Assembly: GCA_021791235.1 (NCBI GenBank)
Contig: JAJYXA010000308.1
Span: 1 to 16,235 of the forward strand
DNA: 16,235 bases
Source of the DNA: Pseudomonadota bacterium
Lineage (GTDB): Bacteria > Pseudomonadota > Gammaproteobacteria > Burkholderiales > Thiobacillaceae
Direction of reading: 5' to 3'
Shown here: positions 6,539-16,235 of the stretch, piece after piece
Numbering within the stretch: position 1 is the stretch's first letter
How the letters are laid out: the number at the start of each line of letters is the position of its first letter
Program-made: the position numbers and the translations under genes
The notes under the pieces: model-generated
The model's input: only the letters and a program-made list of their open reading frames with translations
Told to the model about the DNA's origin: nothing
Databases searched by the model: none

Positions 6539-7138
6539 TCACAGCGTCGTGGTGTAGTCGGCCATCGTCGGCCGCGAGGCCGCGGGCTTGCCTCTGAGCG
6601 CGGTGCCCACCGTGACGAAGCACAGCAGCTGCTCCCCGTCGGCCAGCCGGAAGAAGCGTCTGAGCCGCTGCGAATACAGCGACCGGCCGCTGGACACCCC
6701 GGCGCCGAAGCCCATGGCGTGGGCGGTGAGCAGCATGTTCTGCAGCGCGCATCCCGCCGAGATCAGGCGCTCGTGGGGATGGACGTCGCCCAGCGCCGGG
6801 CCCAGGCGGCCGACCAGCGCCAGCAACAGCGGTCCCCGGTGGGCCTTTTCGCGGGCCTCCCGGCGCTGCGCTTCGCTCGCCTCGCTGTCGCGCTCGACGA
6901 GCGCTTCCGCGAAGGCTTCGGCGAGCAACGCGCGCTTCTCCGCGGGAACGATCACCAGGCGCCAGGGCGTCAGGTGCCGATGATCGGGCGCCGCCCCCGC
7001 CGCACTGAGGATGGACTCGATCTGCGCGCCATCCGGCCCCGGATCGCCGAGGAACTTCGGCGAAGTGGTCTGCCTGGAATGGATCAGGGTCAATGCGGAG
7101 CCCAACGGCTCGCGGTTTTCGTCCCAATGCACGCTCAT
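6539..7138 (-). CDS. Nitroreductase-family flavoprotein (YdjA-like)
   Basis: 199 residues from the ATG at 7136-7138, with GAGGGAG just upstream. A TTG at 7189 would add 17 residues that lack family character. The fold signature is visible: S21-R22 for FMN phosphate, the block A-P-D-H-R-x3-P-W-R (50-60) typical of YdjA-like nitroreductases, the central helix with GCALQNMLLTAHAMGFG (129-145), and the C-terminal VGTALRGKP (177-185). These are dimeric FMN enzymes using NAD(P)H for reductions; the natural substrate is often unknown. It is the last gene of the fix-led operon, 44 bp after the ferritin-like gene. A role in redox protection or flavin handling is only inference. Confidence 0.82.
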   Translation of the reverse strand: MSVHWDENREPLGSALTLIHSRQTTSPKFLGDPGPDGAQIESILSAAGAAPDHRHLTPWRLVIVPAEKRALLAEAFAEALVERDSEASEAQRREAREKAHRGPLLLALVGRLGPALGDVHPHERLISAGCALQNMLLTAHAMGFGAGVSSGRSLYSQRLRRFFRLADGEQLLCFVTVGTALRGKPAASRPTMADYTTTL

Positions 7139-7182
7139 GCTCCCTCGCTGTCGCCGTCCGGTCCCGGCTGGGATGACGGCGC

Positions 7183-7638
7183 TTACCAACCCCCCTTGAG
7201 CAACATCGCTTCCAGCTGCGCGACGTGATCCTGTTCCTCATTGGCAAACTCGGTCGCCATGGCGACGACCCTGGGGTCGGCAGAGGCGTCGGCGACGGAG
7301 CGATAGTACGCCAAGCCCTGGCGTTCGCTCTCCAGGGCCAGCTCCAGCGCCGTCTTGGTATCCATCATGGCATCGACGCCCCACCATGAGGTGGCCTCCG
7401 GCGACTCGCCGTCCGGCCAGTCGTAGCCGTCCTTGGGCAAATCGGTGATGAAGCGGAAGCCGGCGCGATCCATGGCGTCTTTGAGATGCAGCCGGGAAAA
7501 GTCGGCGAACTGGCGGAAGAGCGCGGCCACTTCGGAATTGCCGTGGCTGCTCATGTGCTCGGCCAGCTCTTCGAAGCGGCGCACGGCTTCGGTCTCCAGG
7601 CGCACGGCGTGGGCGAGAAAGCGGCGGATGCTGTCCAT
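7183..7638 (-). CDS. Ferritin-like/rubrerythrin-type diiron four-helix protein
   Basis: 151 residues from the ATG at 7636-7638. The start lies 8 bp past the fixX stop, whose TGAGG serves as ribosome site, so it is translationally linked to fixX. Helix 1 (about 5-30) carries E15/E17 and E23/E24; helix 3 (97-116) carries E103/E105; helix 4 (130-147) carries E134-E135-x2-H138, the ExxH hallmark. In helix 2 the expected ExxH reads S48-x2-H51, so one usual carboxylate seems to be missing. There is no rubredoxin-like CxxC domain. Such proteins may act in peroxide reduction or iron handling. Placement in a fixABCX operon suggests protection of oxygen-sensitive electron carriers, but this is inference. 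Confidence 0.78.
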   Translation of the reverse strand: MDSIRRFLAHAVRLETEAVRRFEELAEHMSSHGNSEVAALFRQFADFSRLHLKDAMDRAGFRFITDLPKDGYDWPDGESPEATSWWGVDAMMDTKTALELALESERQGLAYYRSVADASADPRVVAMATEFANEEQDHVAQLEAMLLKGGW

Positions 7639-7646
7639 CGCGGGCC

Positions 7647-7958
7647 TCAGCCGAACTTGAAGAGCACGCCGAAACCGCCCCGTGGATAGTTCCAGTCCAC
7701 ATTGCCGGCGTCGCAGACGAGGCGGCAGGTGCCGCACTCCAGGCAGCCATCGACCACCAGGTCGATCCCCCCGCCCTCTTCCGCGCGCCAGCAGCCGGCC
7801 GGGCAGCACACGGTGCAGGGCTTCAGCGCGCAAGTCAGGCAGAGGGCGGGATTGTTCACCTTGATGTGCGGCCGTCCGGCATCGACGCGGTAGCGGTTCT
7901 GGAACAGTTTTTCCTCGACATTGACGGCGGGCGGCACGAACTCGTGAACGGCATTCAT
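7647..7958 (-). CDS. fixX: FixX ferredoxin-like protein
   Basis: 103 residues. The ATG at 7956-7958 overlaps the fixC stop (ATGA) and has GGAGAG about 7 nt upstream. The C-terminal half is a ferredoxin domain with C72-x2-C75-x2-C78-x3-C82 and a second, less regular set (C40, C43, C48, C51, C52, C56). This is the pattern of FixX and of the iron-sulfur domain that is fused to FixC in mitochondrial ETF:quinone oxidoreductase. FixX passes electrons from the ETF to the quinone side with FixC at the membrane. Length and position directly after fixC are as expected. Confidence 0.93.
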   Translation of the reverse strand: MNAVHEFVPPAVNVEEKLFQNRYRVDAGRPHIKVNNPALCLTCALKPCTVCCPAGCWRAEEGGGIDLVVDGCLECGTCRLVCDAGNVDWNYPRGGFGVLFKFG

Positions 7959-9256
7959 CGGAAGGCTCTCCAAAAACGGTAGGCATCGCCCAGAAGGCCG
8001 AGCAGGGAGCGCTTGCCCTTGAGCTCGGCCATGATCTTCTGCTGCTTGGCCCGCTTGCTCACGCCATCGACGGTGAGGAACTCCTTGGCCGCGTTCCCCA
8101 GGAATCGCGGATAGACGTTGAGGAAGTGGGACTGCGCGCTCAGGAAGTCCGGCACGTCTTCGTATTTCTTCAGATCTTCCATGACGAAGCTGTCGTCCAG
8201 ACGGCGCTTGTAGTCGGCCAGCTGCGCCGCGACGAACGGCTTGCCGGCGGCCCTCAACGCGATCAGGGATTCGGCGGCCATCCGGCCGGTGGTCATCGCC
8301 AGATTGGAGCCCTCGCGATGGACGGCATTGACGAAACCGGCGGAGTCGCCGACGATCAGCCAGCCGTCGCCGTAGAGCTTGGGCAGCGTCTTGTAGCCGC
8401 CTTCCGGAATCAGGTGGGCCGAATATTCCTTCATTTCGGCGCCATCGAGCAGGGGTCTCACCGTCGGATGGCGCTTCAATCCTTCCAGCAGTTGATAAGG
8501 CGTCAGCGTCTGCCGCTTCATGTCGGACAGCATGCAGCCGATGCCGACCGAAATGGAGTCCTTGTTGGTGTAGAGGAAGCCGGTGCCGACCATGCCGTGG
8601 GTGATGTTGCCGGCGATTTCGATGACCACGCCCTGGTTGCCGTTGAGATTGAACCGGGCGTCTATCGTTTCCTTGGGCAGGAACAGCACCTCCTTGACCG
8701 CCAGCGCCATGTCGGCGCTCTTGATCTCCGGACGCAGGCCCGCCCGGCTGCCGAGCAGCGCATTGGCGCCGTCGGCCAGAACGACGCAGTCGGCATAAAT
8801 GTCGCCGTGCTCGCGCTCGGTGCGCACGCCCGTCACCTTGCCGGTTGCGTCGCGCAGCAATTCGGTGACCGTGGTCTCGCAAACCACCAGGGCGCCGGCA
8901 GCTCTGACCTGATCGGAGAACCAGCGGTCGAAGCGCGCCCGGATGATGGTGTAGCGGTTGTAGGGTTCCTGGGAAAAGCGCGCATCGCGATAAGTCATGC
9001 CGGTGCACGCCTGATCCTCGTCCATCAGCCACATGCGCTGCTCGGCGACGTGGCGCTCGAGGGGAGCCGAGGCGCGGAAGTCCGGAATGATCTTCTCCAG
9101 GGCATCGGCGTAGAGGATCGCGCCTTGCACGTTCTTGGTTCCCGGCGATTCTCCCCGCTCGATCTGGAGCACGCTGAGTCCGGCCTTGGCCAGGGTGTAG
9201 CTCGCCGCATTGCCGGCTGCACCGGCCCCGACGACGATGACGTCAAACTTTTCCAT
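7955..9256 (-). CDS. fixC: FixC flavoprotein (ETF:quinone oxidoreductase family)
   Basis: 433 residues, the usual FixC length. The ATG at 9254-9256 shares one base with the fixB stop (TGATG). The N-terminus has the FAD dinucleotide-binding motif GAGAAG (10-15) followed by the TLAKAGLSVLQIERGE strand (21-36). A second FAD contact, GDSAGFVN, is at 303-310. The C-terminal part (about 360-433) is basic and amphipathic, fitting peripheral membrane contact. FixC takes electrons from the ETF and, with FixX, reduces quinone, the exergonic branch of bifurcation. In-frame codons that run upstream into fixB on this strand are only a chance open frame; the start is fixed by the FAD motif. Confidence 0.94.
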   Translation of the reverse strand: MEKFDVIVVGAGAAGNAASYTLAKAGLSVLQIERGESPGTKNVQGAILYADALEKIIPDFRASAPLERHVAEQRMWLMDEDQACTGMTYRDARFSQEPYNRYTIIRARFDRWFSDQVRAAGALVVCETTVTELLRDATGKVTGVRTEREHGDIYADCVVLADGANALLGSRAGLRPEIKSADMALAVKEVLFLPKETIDARFNLNGNQGVVIEIAGNITHGMVGTGFLYTNKDSISVGIGCMLSDMKRQTLTPYQLLEGLKRHPTVRPLLDGAEMKEYSAHLIPEGGYKTLPKLYGDGWLIVGDSAGFVNAVHREGSNLAMTTGRMAAESLIALRAAGKPFVAAQLADYKRRLDDSFVMEDLKKYEDVPDFLSAQSHFLNVYPRFLGNAAKEFLTVDGVSKRAKQQKIMAELKGKRSLLGLLGDAYRFWRAFR

Positions 9257-10386
9257 CAGGCCTTGGCCTCCGCTGCCATGCCTGCCTCGCCCTGGGCGCG
9301 GCGGCTGCGCGCCGCCTCCAGACGGCGGGCAAAGGCGGACCGGAGTGCCGGCAAGAGCTCCAGCGCGTTGCCCACCAAGGCGTAATTCGCAAAATCGAAG
9401 ATCGGTGCATTGGCGTCCAGATTGATGGCGGCGATGACGTCCGCCCCCTCCATCCCGACGCGATGCTGCACGGCGCCGGAAATACCCGCCGCCAGGTAGA
9501 ACTTGGGACGCACCGTTTTGCCGGACTGGCCCACCTGGCGCTCGGACTCGACCCAGCCGGCGTGCACCGCCGGCCGGGAAGCGCCGACCTCGGCGCCGAG
9601 CACCCGGGCGAGATCGAAGACCTGCTTGAAGTTCTCCGGCTTGGACAGGCCGCGCCCCCCCGCCACGATGAAATCGGCGAATGCCAGTTGCGGCTTGTCG
9701 GCCCGGGCATCGGGAACGAAGTCGAGCACCTTGGTGACGACCGCATCCTCGGCCAGTCGCAGCGGATGCTCCACCAGGCGGGCGCTTCGGCCATCGGCCC
9801 TCGCCGGCATGGGCATGACGCGCGGCCGCACCGTGGCCATTTGCGGACGGGTGGCGAGATTGACGATCGTGCACATCAGGCTGCCGCCGAAGGTCGGACG
9901 GCTGGAGAGCAGCGAACGATCGCTCGGGTCGATTTCCAGCCCGGTGCAGTCGGCCGTCAGTCCGGTCAATAGCGTCGTGGCGACCGATCCGGCCAGGTCG
10001 CGCCCCTGGGTCGTCGCGCCCAGCAGCAGGATTTCCGGCTGGAAGGTGTTGACCAGCTCGGTCATGCCGGCGGTGTAGGACTGGTTGCGGTAATCGCGCA
10101 GCACCTCGCTTGGCATCAGGTAGCACAGGTCGGCGCCATAGGCGGCGGCCTGATCGACCAGGGCCCGCACTTCGGGCGCGCAGCCGCCGAGGATCACGCC
10201 GGCCAGCTCGACGCCCAGCTTGTCGGCCAACAGGCGCCCCTTGCCCAGCAGTTCCCAGGAGACCGGGTGGACGTGCCCGTGCTCGTGTTCGATGAAGACC
10301 CAGACCCCCTTGTGGGACTTGAAGCGCTCGGGCAGAGCCCGCTTCGGCTTCTTGATCGGCTTGGCGGAATCGATTGCGTCGCTCAT
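9256..10386 (-). CDS. fixB: FixB, electron transfer flavoprotein alpha subunit
   Basis: 376 residues. The ATG at 10384-10386 overlaps the fixA stop (ATGA) and has a strong GGGAGG upstream. The C-terminal FAD domain is complete: GGRGLSKPENF (243-253), GQSGKTVRP (286-294), GISGAVQH (301-308), and the block INLDANAPIFDFANYALVGN (321-340). The first 26 residues are a lysine/arginine/proline-rich lead before the core begins at GVWVFIEHEHG. FixAB forms the heterodimer that carries the bifurcating and electron-transferring FADs. A short alanine/arginine-rich tail follows residue 350. Confidence 0.94.
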   Translation of the reverse strand: MSDAIDSAKPIKKPKRALPERFKSHKGVWVFIEHEHGHVHPVSWELLGKGRLLADKLGVELAGVILGGCAPEVRALVDQAAAYGADLCYLMPSEVLRDYRNQSYTAGMTELVNTFQPEILLLGATTQGRDLAGSVATTLLTGLTADCTGLEIDPSDRSLLSSRPTFGGSLMCTIVNLATRPQMATVRPRVMPMPARADGRSARLVEHPLRLAEDAVVTKVLDFVPDARADKPQLAFADFIVAGGRGLSKPENFKQVFDLARVLGAEVGASRPAVHAGWVESERQVGQSGKTVRPKFYLAAGISGAVQHRVGMEGADVIAAINLDANAPIFDFANYALVGNALELLPALRSAFARRLEAARSRRAQGEAGMAAEAKA

Positions 10387-11249
10387 GCGTGACCTCCCTG
10401 CTCCGCCAGCTGATCGAGATGATCCAGCAGCGCCGTTTCAAGTTGCGGAAAGTCCGCGAACAGTTTGTCCACGAAGGCGTCCGCCATGGCGACCGGCGTG
10501 CCGCCTTCGATGCGCTCGGCCTTGACCGTCTTGGGCTTGGGCCCGAACACCTGGACGACCGTGGTCGGCGAACCCTTCAAGCCCACCGAGCCGAGATCGG
10601 TGATGCCGGCGTTGTCGCGATTCCAGAACGGCACCGCCTGGCGCGCGGCGCGGAACATGCCGGGCATGTCGGCAAAGCGCATTTCGTTGCTGCCTTCGAG
10701 CATGGTGATGACGGCGGGCAGCCTGGACTCCAGAACCTGCACGCCGCCCTCGGCCCTGCGCTCGACGACGATGCGCCGGCCCGCCGAATCCAGTTCCCGG
10801 ATGCGCGAGACGTAGGTCAGCAATTGATAGCCCAGGCGGATGGCGATGCCCGGACCGACCTGGGCGGTATCGCCGTCGATGGTCTGCTTGCCGGCGAAGA
10901 TCAGGTCCAGCGGCTGTTGCTCGTGCAAGGCCTTGAGCGCCGAGGCGAGCACGGCGGAGGTGGCCAGGGTATCGGCGCCGGAGAACACCTTGTCGGTGAC
11001 CAGGATGGCTTCGTCGGCGCCGAAGGAGAGGCACTTGCGCAGCGCATCCTCGGCCTGGGGCGGTCCCATGGACAGCACGGTGACCTTGGCGCCGGTCCTA
11101 TCCTTGATGCGCAGCGCCTCTTCGAGCGCGAACAAGTCGAAGGGATTGACGATTGCCGGAACCCCTTGACGCATGATGGTGTTGGTGACCGGATGGACCC
11201 GAATCTGGGCGCTGTCGGGCACCTGTTTTATACAGACGGCGATGTGCAT
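10383..11249 (-). CDS. fixA: FixA, bifurcating-type electron transfer flavoprotein beta subunit
   Basis: 288 residues beginning MHIAVCIKQVPD, the canonical EtfB/FixA start, at 11247-11249. No good Shine-Dalgarno lies directly before this ATG, which is unusual beside the strong sites of the later genes. The core motif NPFDLFALEEAL is at 35-46. GKQTIDGDTAQVGP at 120-133 is the signature I associate with electron-bifurcating ETFs (FixA, CarD, Bcd-linked EtfB) rather than ordinary respiratory ETFs. It marks the site of the bifurcating FAD that accepts hydride from NADH. It is the first gene of the fixABCX-ferritin-nitroreductase operon. The expected role is to drive low-potential ferredoxin or flavodoxin reduction by NADH at the expense of quinone reduction. 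Confidence 0.95.
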   Translation of the reverse strand: MHIAVCIKQVPDSAQIRVHPVTNTIMRQGVPAIVNPFDLFALEEALRIKDRTGAKVTVLSMGPPQAEDALRKCLSFGADEAILVTDKVFSGADTLATSAVLASALKALHEQQPLDLIFAGKQTIDGDTAQVGPGIAIRLGYQLLTYVSRIRELDSAGRRIVVERRAEGGVQVLESRLPAVITMLEGSNEMRFADMPGMFRAARQAVPFWNRDNAGITDLGSVGLKGSPTTVVQVFGPKPKTVKAERIEGGTPVAMADAFVDKLFADFPQLETALLDHLDQLAEQGGHA

Positions 11250-11386
11250 GACGGGCAGTGAAGTTAGAAAATAAAGATTCTCCTATACATATACTCATTT
11301 TGCCATATGAAATGGCCGGAAATCGAAAAAAATTGTGCACCGCCATAGCGGATAAAATTTCTTTCTGAACAGATAGATAACCGATA
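11250..11386 (-). promoter_or_regulatory. AT-rich 137-bp leader/promoter region of the fix operon
   Basis: This gap is markedly AT-rich compared with its surroundings. It contains an A7 run (11326-11332, T7 on the minus strand) after a 4-bp CCGC/GCGG stem (11342-11353), possibly the end of the upstream operon, and an inverted repeat GCCAT-N5-ATGGC (11302-11316). Several TATA-like hexamers lie near 11281-11293, but no convincing -35/-10 pair or -24/-12 sigma54 element could be fixed. Confidence 0.4.
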
Positions 11387-12680
11387 TCAGGCGAGGGACG
11401 CCCGAAGCAGCCGCCGCCCGAAGGCATCGACGATGCGCTGCACATGGACGTTCTTGTGCGCCAGCGGCCCGTTGCCGCGCTCGAAGTGGATCAGCATGGT
11501 GGCGTTGGCCTCGAACACCAGGAGCCGGCCGTCGGGCAAGAGCGAAAAGTCGATGCCGGCGTAGTCGAGATCGAGCCGGCTGCCGATCGCGGCCAGGGCG
11601 GACATGGCGCGATCGCCGAGAACGGCGCGCGGGTCTTCCAGGAAGCGGCGCTCCTCGGCGATCCAGCGCTCGTCGTCGCCGGTGCCGGCGCGGTGGTAGT
11701 GCACCATCCAGTGGGAAGAGACGGCGAGGTGATAGGGGTAGGGCTCGCGATCGACGAAGATCATCCGGTACTTGCGGTAGCGGCCGTCGGCGCTGCGGTA
11801 GTCGTGAAACTGGGTCAGATAGCCCGCACCGGCGGCGCGGAGCCGTGCGCCGAGCGCCGTCAGCTCCTCGATGCGTTCGAGGCCATCGCCGCCGTGGCTC
11901 GCCGCGGGGCGGATGAGCAGCGGCGGCGTCATGCCCGCGTGCGCGAGAAGCCCGGCCAGTTCGGCGCGCGCAGCGCTCGCTCGCTCGAGGCGCAGGCAGG
12001 GCGGGACCAGGACGCCTCCGACGTCGCCCAGCAAGGCCGGCAGGAGATGGCGCCGGGTTCTCATCACCGCCGCGGGGGGATTGAGCAGCGGCCGGCCGCA
12101 GCGCGCCGCGAAACGCTCCAGCCTGCCGGCCAGGGGGGCCGCGACGTCGGGCTCGCCGATGGCATTGAAGACCAGATCGTAAGGGGGAAGCTCCCCGTCC
12201 TCGCTCTGCGCCGCGTAGTCGATCGCGTACTTGATCCGGCTGCAGCGCGCCGTGGGCAGCAGCGCCTCCACCGGAACGTTGCCCGGGCTCCCGCCGGCAT
12301 AGAGGATCAGCACCCGACTGAGCGCGGCGCCGGCGCTCTCGACGCTCTCGACGAACACGCGCTGGAGCCGGTAGGCGCGGTCGCGGCAAGCCGCCGCCTG
12401 TTCGCTGCGCCCCGCCTGTGCGTGGATCGCGGCGAGGTTCTGATGGGCGATCGCCAGATCCGGATCGAGCAGCAAGGCCAGCCGGTACCAGCGCGCCGCG
12501 GTCTCGTGCTCGCCCTTCATGAAGTAGCCGGTGGCGACGGTGCACAGTGCCTGCGCCGAACCCGCGGCGGGCGTCTCGAGCGCCTGCGCCGCGATCAGGT
12601 GCGCGAGCGCGCCCAGTTCGTCGCCGAGGCCGCGCTTGGCGTCGGCCATCCGGCGATGCAGGACGGGATCGAGCGGCAGC

Positions 12681-12691
<11 letters not shown>
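11387..12691 (-). CDS. TPR-repeat protein with C-terminal ATP-grasp domain
   Basis: 434 residues from a TTG at 12689-12691 that overlaps the preceding gene's stop by 11 nt; the ATG at 12647-12649 is an alternative but has no better ribosome site. Residues about 44-112 look like two TPR helices-turn-helices (YFMKGEHETAARWYRLALLLDPD, and the next repeat to 105). Residues about 125-425 form an ATP-grasp-like region: the LLIRPAASHGGDG segment (258-270) holds the nucleotide lysine/arginine and glycine loop, and D381-F-S with E394-x-N396 supplies the metal ligands (GIDFSLLPDGRLLVFEANATM region). ATP-grasp enzymes join a carboxylate to an amine or thiol through an acyl phosphate. The substrate is unknown. 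It is coupled to the efflux genes, which hints at a modified or exported small molecule. Cytoplasmic; no signal peptide. Confidence 0.75.
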
Positions 12692-14081
<1,390 letters not shown>

Positions 14082-14094
14082 GGCGGATCTCGGC

Positions 14095-16235
14095 TCAATC
14101 ATGGTCGGGGGCGAGCTTTTGCGGCCCCCGGGGGCGCCGGACCCACAGCCGGAAGCGGTCGAGATAGAGATAGACCACCGGCGTGGTGTAGAGCGTCAGG
14201 AGCTGGGAGAAGATCAGGCCGCCGACGATGGCGATGCCCAGCGGCCGGCGCAGCTCGGCGCCGTCGCCGAAGCCGACGGCCATCGGCAGCGCGCCGAACA
14301 GCGCCGCCAGGGTGGTCATCATGATCGGGCGGAAGCGCAGCAGGCAGGCCTGGTAGATGGCGTCGCGCGGCGCGAGGCCCAGGCGCCGCTCGGCGTCGAG
14401 GGCGAAGTCGATCATCATGATGGCGTTCTTCTTGACGATGCCGATCAGCAGGATCACGCCGATCAGGGCGATGATCGAGAACTCGGTGTGGCAGGCGAGC
14501 AGCGCCAGCAGCGCGCCGACGCCGGCCGAGGGCAGGGTCGACAGGATGGTGAGCGGATGGATCAGGCTCTCGTAGAGCATGCCGAGCACGATATACACGG
14601 CGATCAAGGCGGTCAGAATCAGCACCGGCTGGGTGGCGAGCGAGGCCTGGAACACCTTGGCCGTCCCCTGGAAGCTGCCGCGCACGGAAATCGGCACGCC
14701 TATCCTGTCCATGGCGTCGTCGATCGCCCGGGTCGCGGCTGACAGCGACACGCCCGGCGGCAGGTTGAAGGAAATCGTCGAGGCCACGAACAGGCCCTGG
14801 TGATTGACCGCGAGCGGCGTCCGGCTCGGCCCGAAGTGGGAGAAAGCCGAGAGCGGCACCTCCACGTTGCCGGGGGCGACGACATAGACGTCCTTCAGCA
14901 TTTGCGGGCTCTGCCAGTATTGCGGCGCCGCTTCCATCACCACCCGGTACTGATTGAGCGGCTCGTAGATCGTAGACACCAGGCGCTGGCCGAACAGGTC
15001 GTTCAGCGTCGTATCGATCAGCCGCTGGGTGACGCCGAGCCTTGCGGCGGCATCGTGATCGATGATCAGCGAGGTCTGCCGGCCGCTGTCCTGCTGGTCG
15101 CTGTTCACGTCGGCGAGCTGGGGCAGGCGGCTCAGCGCCTCGCGGATCTTCGGCTCCCAGGTGCGCAGCGCGTCGATGTCGTCGGCCTGCAGGGTGTACT
15201 GGTACTCGGCGTTGCTGGCGCGGCCGCCGACGCGGATGTCCTGCGCCGGCTGCAGGAACAATCGGGCGCCGGGCTCGCGCGCGAGCTTGCCGCGCAGCCT
15301 GGCGATCACCCGGTCGGCGGAGATCTTGCGCTGGGCGAGCGGCTTCAGGGAGACGAACATGAAGCCCGAGTTGCGCTGGCCGCCGCCGGTGAAGCCGACC
15401 GCGCTGTCCACCGCCGGATCGTGGCTGACGATGGTGACGAAATCGGCCAGCTTGGCGCGCATCGCCTGGAAGGAAATGCTCTGGTCGGCCTGGATGCCGC
15501 CGATCAGGAGGCCGGTGTCCTGCTGCGGAAAGAAGCCCTTGGGCACGACGGTGTAGAGGTAGAGGTTCAAGCCCACCGTGGCGGCGAGCACCAGCATCAT
15601 GATGCCCCCGTGCGCCAGCGCCCAGTCGAGGCTCTTCCGGTAGCCCGCCTGCAGCGCCGCGAAGGCGCGCTCGGCGGCGCGGAAGAAGCGCCCGTGCTCG
15701 CCGGCCGGCGGCTGCCGCAGCAGCCGCGCGCACATCATCGGGGTGGTGGTCAGGGACAGCACCAGGGACACCAGGATGGCCGCCGAGAGCGTGGCGGCGA
15801 ACTCGCGGAACAGCCGGCCGATGATGCCGCCCATCAGCAGGATCGGGATGAACACGGCGATCAGGGACAGGCTCATCGCCAGCACGGTGAAGCTCACCTC
15901 GCGCGAGCCGCGCAGAGCCGCCTGGAACGGCGCCATGCCGCCCTCGATGTGGCGGGAGACGTTCTCCAGCACCACCACCGCGTCGTCGACCACGAAGCCG
16001 GTGGCGATGGTCAGCGCCATCAGCGACAGATTGTTCAGACTGAAGCCCGCCAGAGCCATCACCGCGAAGGTGCCGAGCAGGGACACCGGCACCGCGACCA
16101 CGGGGATCAGCGCGGCGCGGCCGCTGCGCAGGAAGGCGAAGACCACCAGCACCACCAAGACCGTCGAGAGCATCAGCATGCGCTCGGCTTCGCGCAGCGA
16201 GGCGCTGATGGTCGGGATGCGGTCGATCACCACGG
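14095..16235 (-). CDS. RND multidrug efflux permease (MdtB/MdtC-like), N-terminus outside the window
   Basis: The last 712 or more residues of an inner-membrane RND pump of about 1030 residues; the frame runs off the right edge, so the start is not seen. The visible part begins at the end of the first periplasmic loop ([14 protein letters not shown]). It includes TM2-TM6 with the proton-relay pair D-D in [13 protein letters not shown], the cytoplasmic-side [11 protein letters not shown], then TM7, the second periplasmic domain and TM8-TM12 (ending near [23 protein letters not shown]). The sequence around TM2-TM4 agrees closely with what I recall of MdtC. It exports drugs or metabolites using the proton gradient, with the adjacent outer-membrane lipoprotein as exit channel. 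Confidence 0.93.
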   Translation of the reverse strand, partial: VVIDRIPTISASLREAERMLMLSTVLVVLVVFAFLRSGRAALIPVVAVPVSLLGTFAVMALAGFSLNNLSLMALTIATGFVVDDAVVVLENVSRHIEGGMAPFQAALRGSREVSFTVLAMSLSLIAVFIPILLMGGIIGRLFREFAATLSAAILVSLVLSLTTTPMMCARLLRQPPAGEHGRFFRAAERAFAALQAGYRKSLDWALAHGGIMMLVLAATVGLNLYLYTVVPKGFFPQQDTGLLIGGIQADQSISFQAMRAKLADFVTIVSHDPAVDSAVGFTGGGQRNSGFMFVSLKPLAQRKISADRVIARLRGKLAREPGARLFLQPAQDIRVGGRASNAEYQYTLQADDIDALRTWEPKIREALSRLPQLADVNSDQQDSGRQTSLIIDHDAAARLGVTQRLIDTTLNDLFGQRLVSTIYEPLNQYRVVMEAAPQYWQSPQMLKDVYVVAPGNVEVPLSAFSHFGPSRTPLAVNHQGLFVASTISFNLPPGVSLSAATRAIDDAMDRIGVPISVRGSFQGTAKVFQASLATQPVLILTALIAVYIVLGMLYESLIHPLTILSTLPSAGVGALLALLACHTEFSIIALIGVILLIGIVKKNAIMMIDFALDAERRLGLAPRDAIYQACLLRFRPIMMTTLAALFGALPMAVGFGDGAELRRPLGIAIVGGLIFSQLLTLYTTPVVYLYLDRFRLWVRRPRGPQKLAPDHD

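Noticed and set aside
4470..6557. A 695-codon open frame antisense to bamB
   Set aside because: Composition is low-complexity (V, A, G, R, L), there are no motifs, and the opposite strand is a clear family member with a ribosome site.
7955..10441. A single 828-codon frame suggesting a FixB-FixC fusion
   Set aside because: The upstream 395 codons are the wrong frame of fixB. FixC begins at its FAD motif at 9256, and fixB has its own stop there.
11250..11386. Sigma54/NifA-type promoter for fixABCX
   Set aside because: TGGCAA near 11305 has no GC element at the required -12 spacing, and no TGT-N10-ACA upstream site was seen within the gap.

Overview
The window (about 16.2 kb, GC-rich, tightly packed genes) looks like a chromosomal stretch of an anaerobically competent proteobacterium. 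A betaproteobacterium of the Rhodocyclales/Sterolibacteriaceae type is my best guess, from the FixABCX operon, the MdtC/OprM-type efflux genes and the base composition; this is inference, since no rRNA or other taxonomic marker is present. No stretch longer than 300 bases lacks a gene, and I saw no tRNA, rRNA, CRISPR or transposase.

Region 1 (1-2806, + strand) holds three overlapping or abutting genes for a NADH-dehydrogenase-like module: NuoE-like (5' end cut by the window), NuoF-like, and a short NuoG/HoxU-like iron-sulfur protein. Region 2 (2812-6323, - strand) holds an HD-domain/zinc-ribbon protein, then an iron-sulfur subunit (BamC-like) and a tungstopterin AOR-family catalytic subunit (BamB-like). 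NuoE/F/G-like plus BamB/BamC is the composition expected for part of a class II benzoyl-CoA reductase (BamBCDEFGHI), the ATP-independent dearomatising complex known best from strict anaerobes. bamDEF-like genes are not in the window and could lie to its left. The bamBC-like pair has its own promoter-like region (6434-6524), containing a perfect 16-bp palindrome of the TetR-operator type just after a -35/-10 pair, with a second inverted repeat upstream.

Region 3 (6539-11249, - strand) is an operon reading fixA-fixB-fixC-fixX, a ferritin-like protein and a nitroreductase-family protein. The first four genes are coupled by ATGA or TGATG overlaps. FixA carries the sequence signature of electron-bifurcating ETFs, so FixABCX should split NADH electrons between quinone and a low-potential ferredoxin/flavodoxin. 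That could feed nitrogenase or, more interestingly here, the Bam-like reductase next door.

Region 4 (11387-16235, - strand) is a separate transport-type operon: an RND permease of the MdtB/MdtC type (5' end outside the window), an OprM/NodT-family outer-membrane lipoprotein, and an unusual TPR plus ATP-grasp protein whose start overlaps the lipoprotein's stop.

The most interesting theme is the side-by-side location of a Bam-like tungsten reductase, a NuoEFG-like electron module with an altered NADH pocket, and a bifurcating FixABCX system. Family assignments are strong. The exact substrate of the BamB-like enzyme and the functional link between the two systems are inference.
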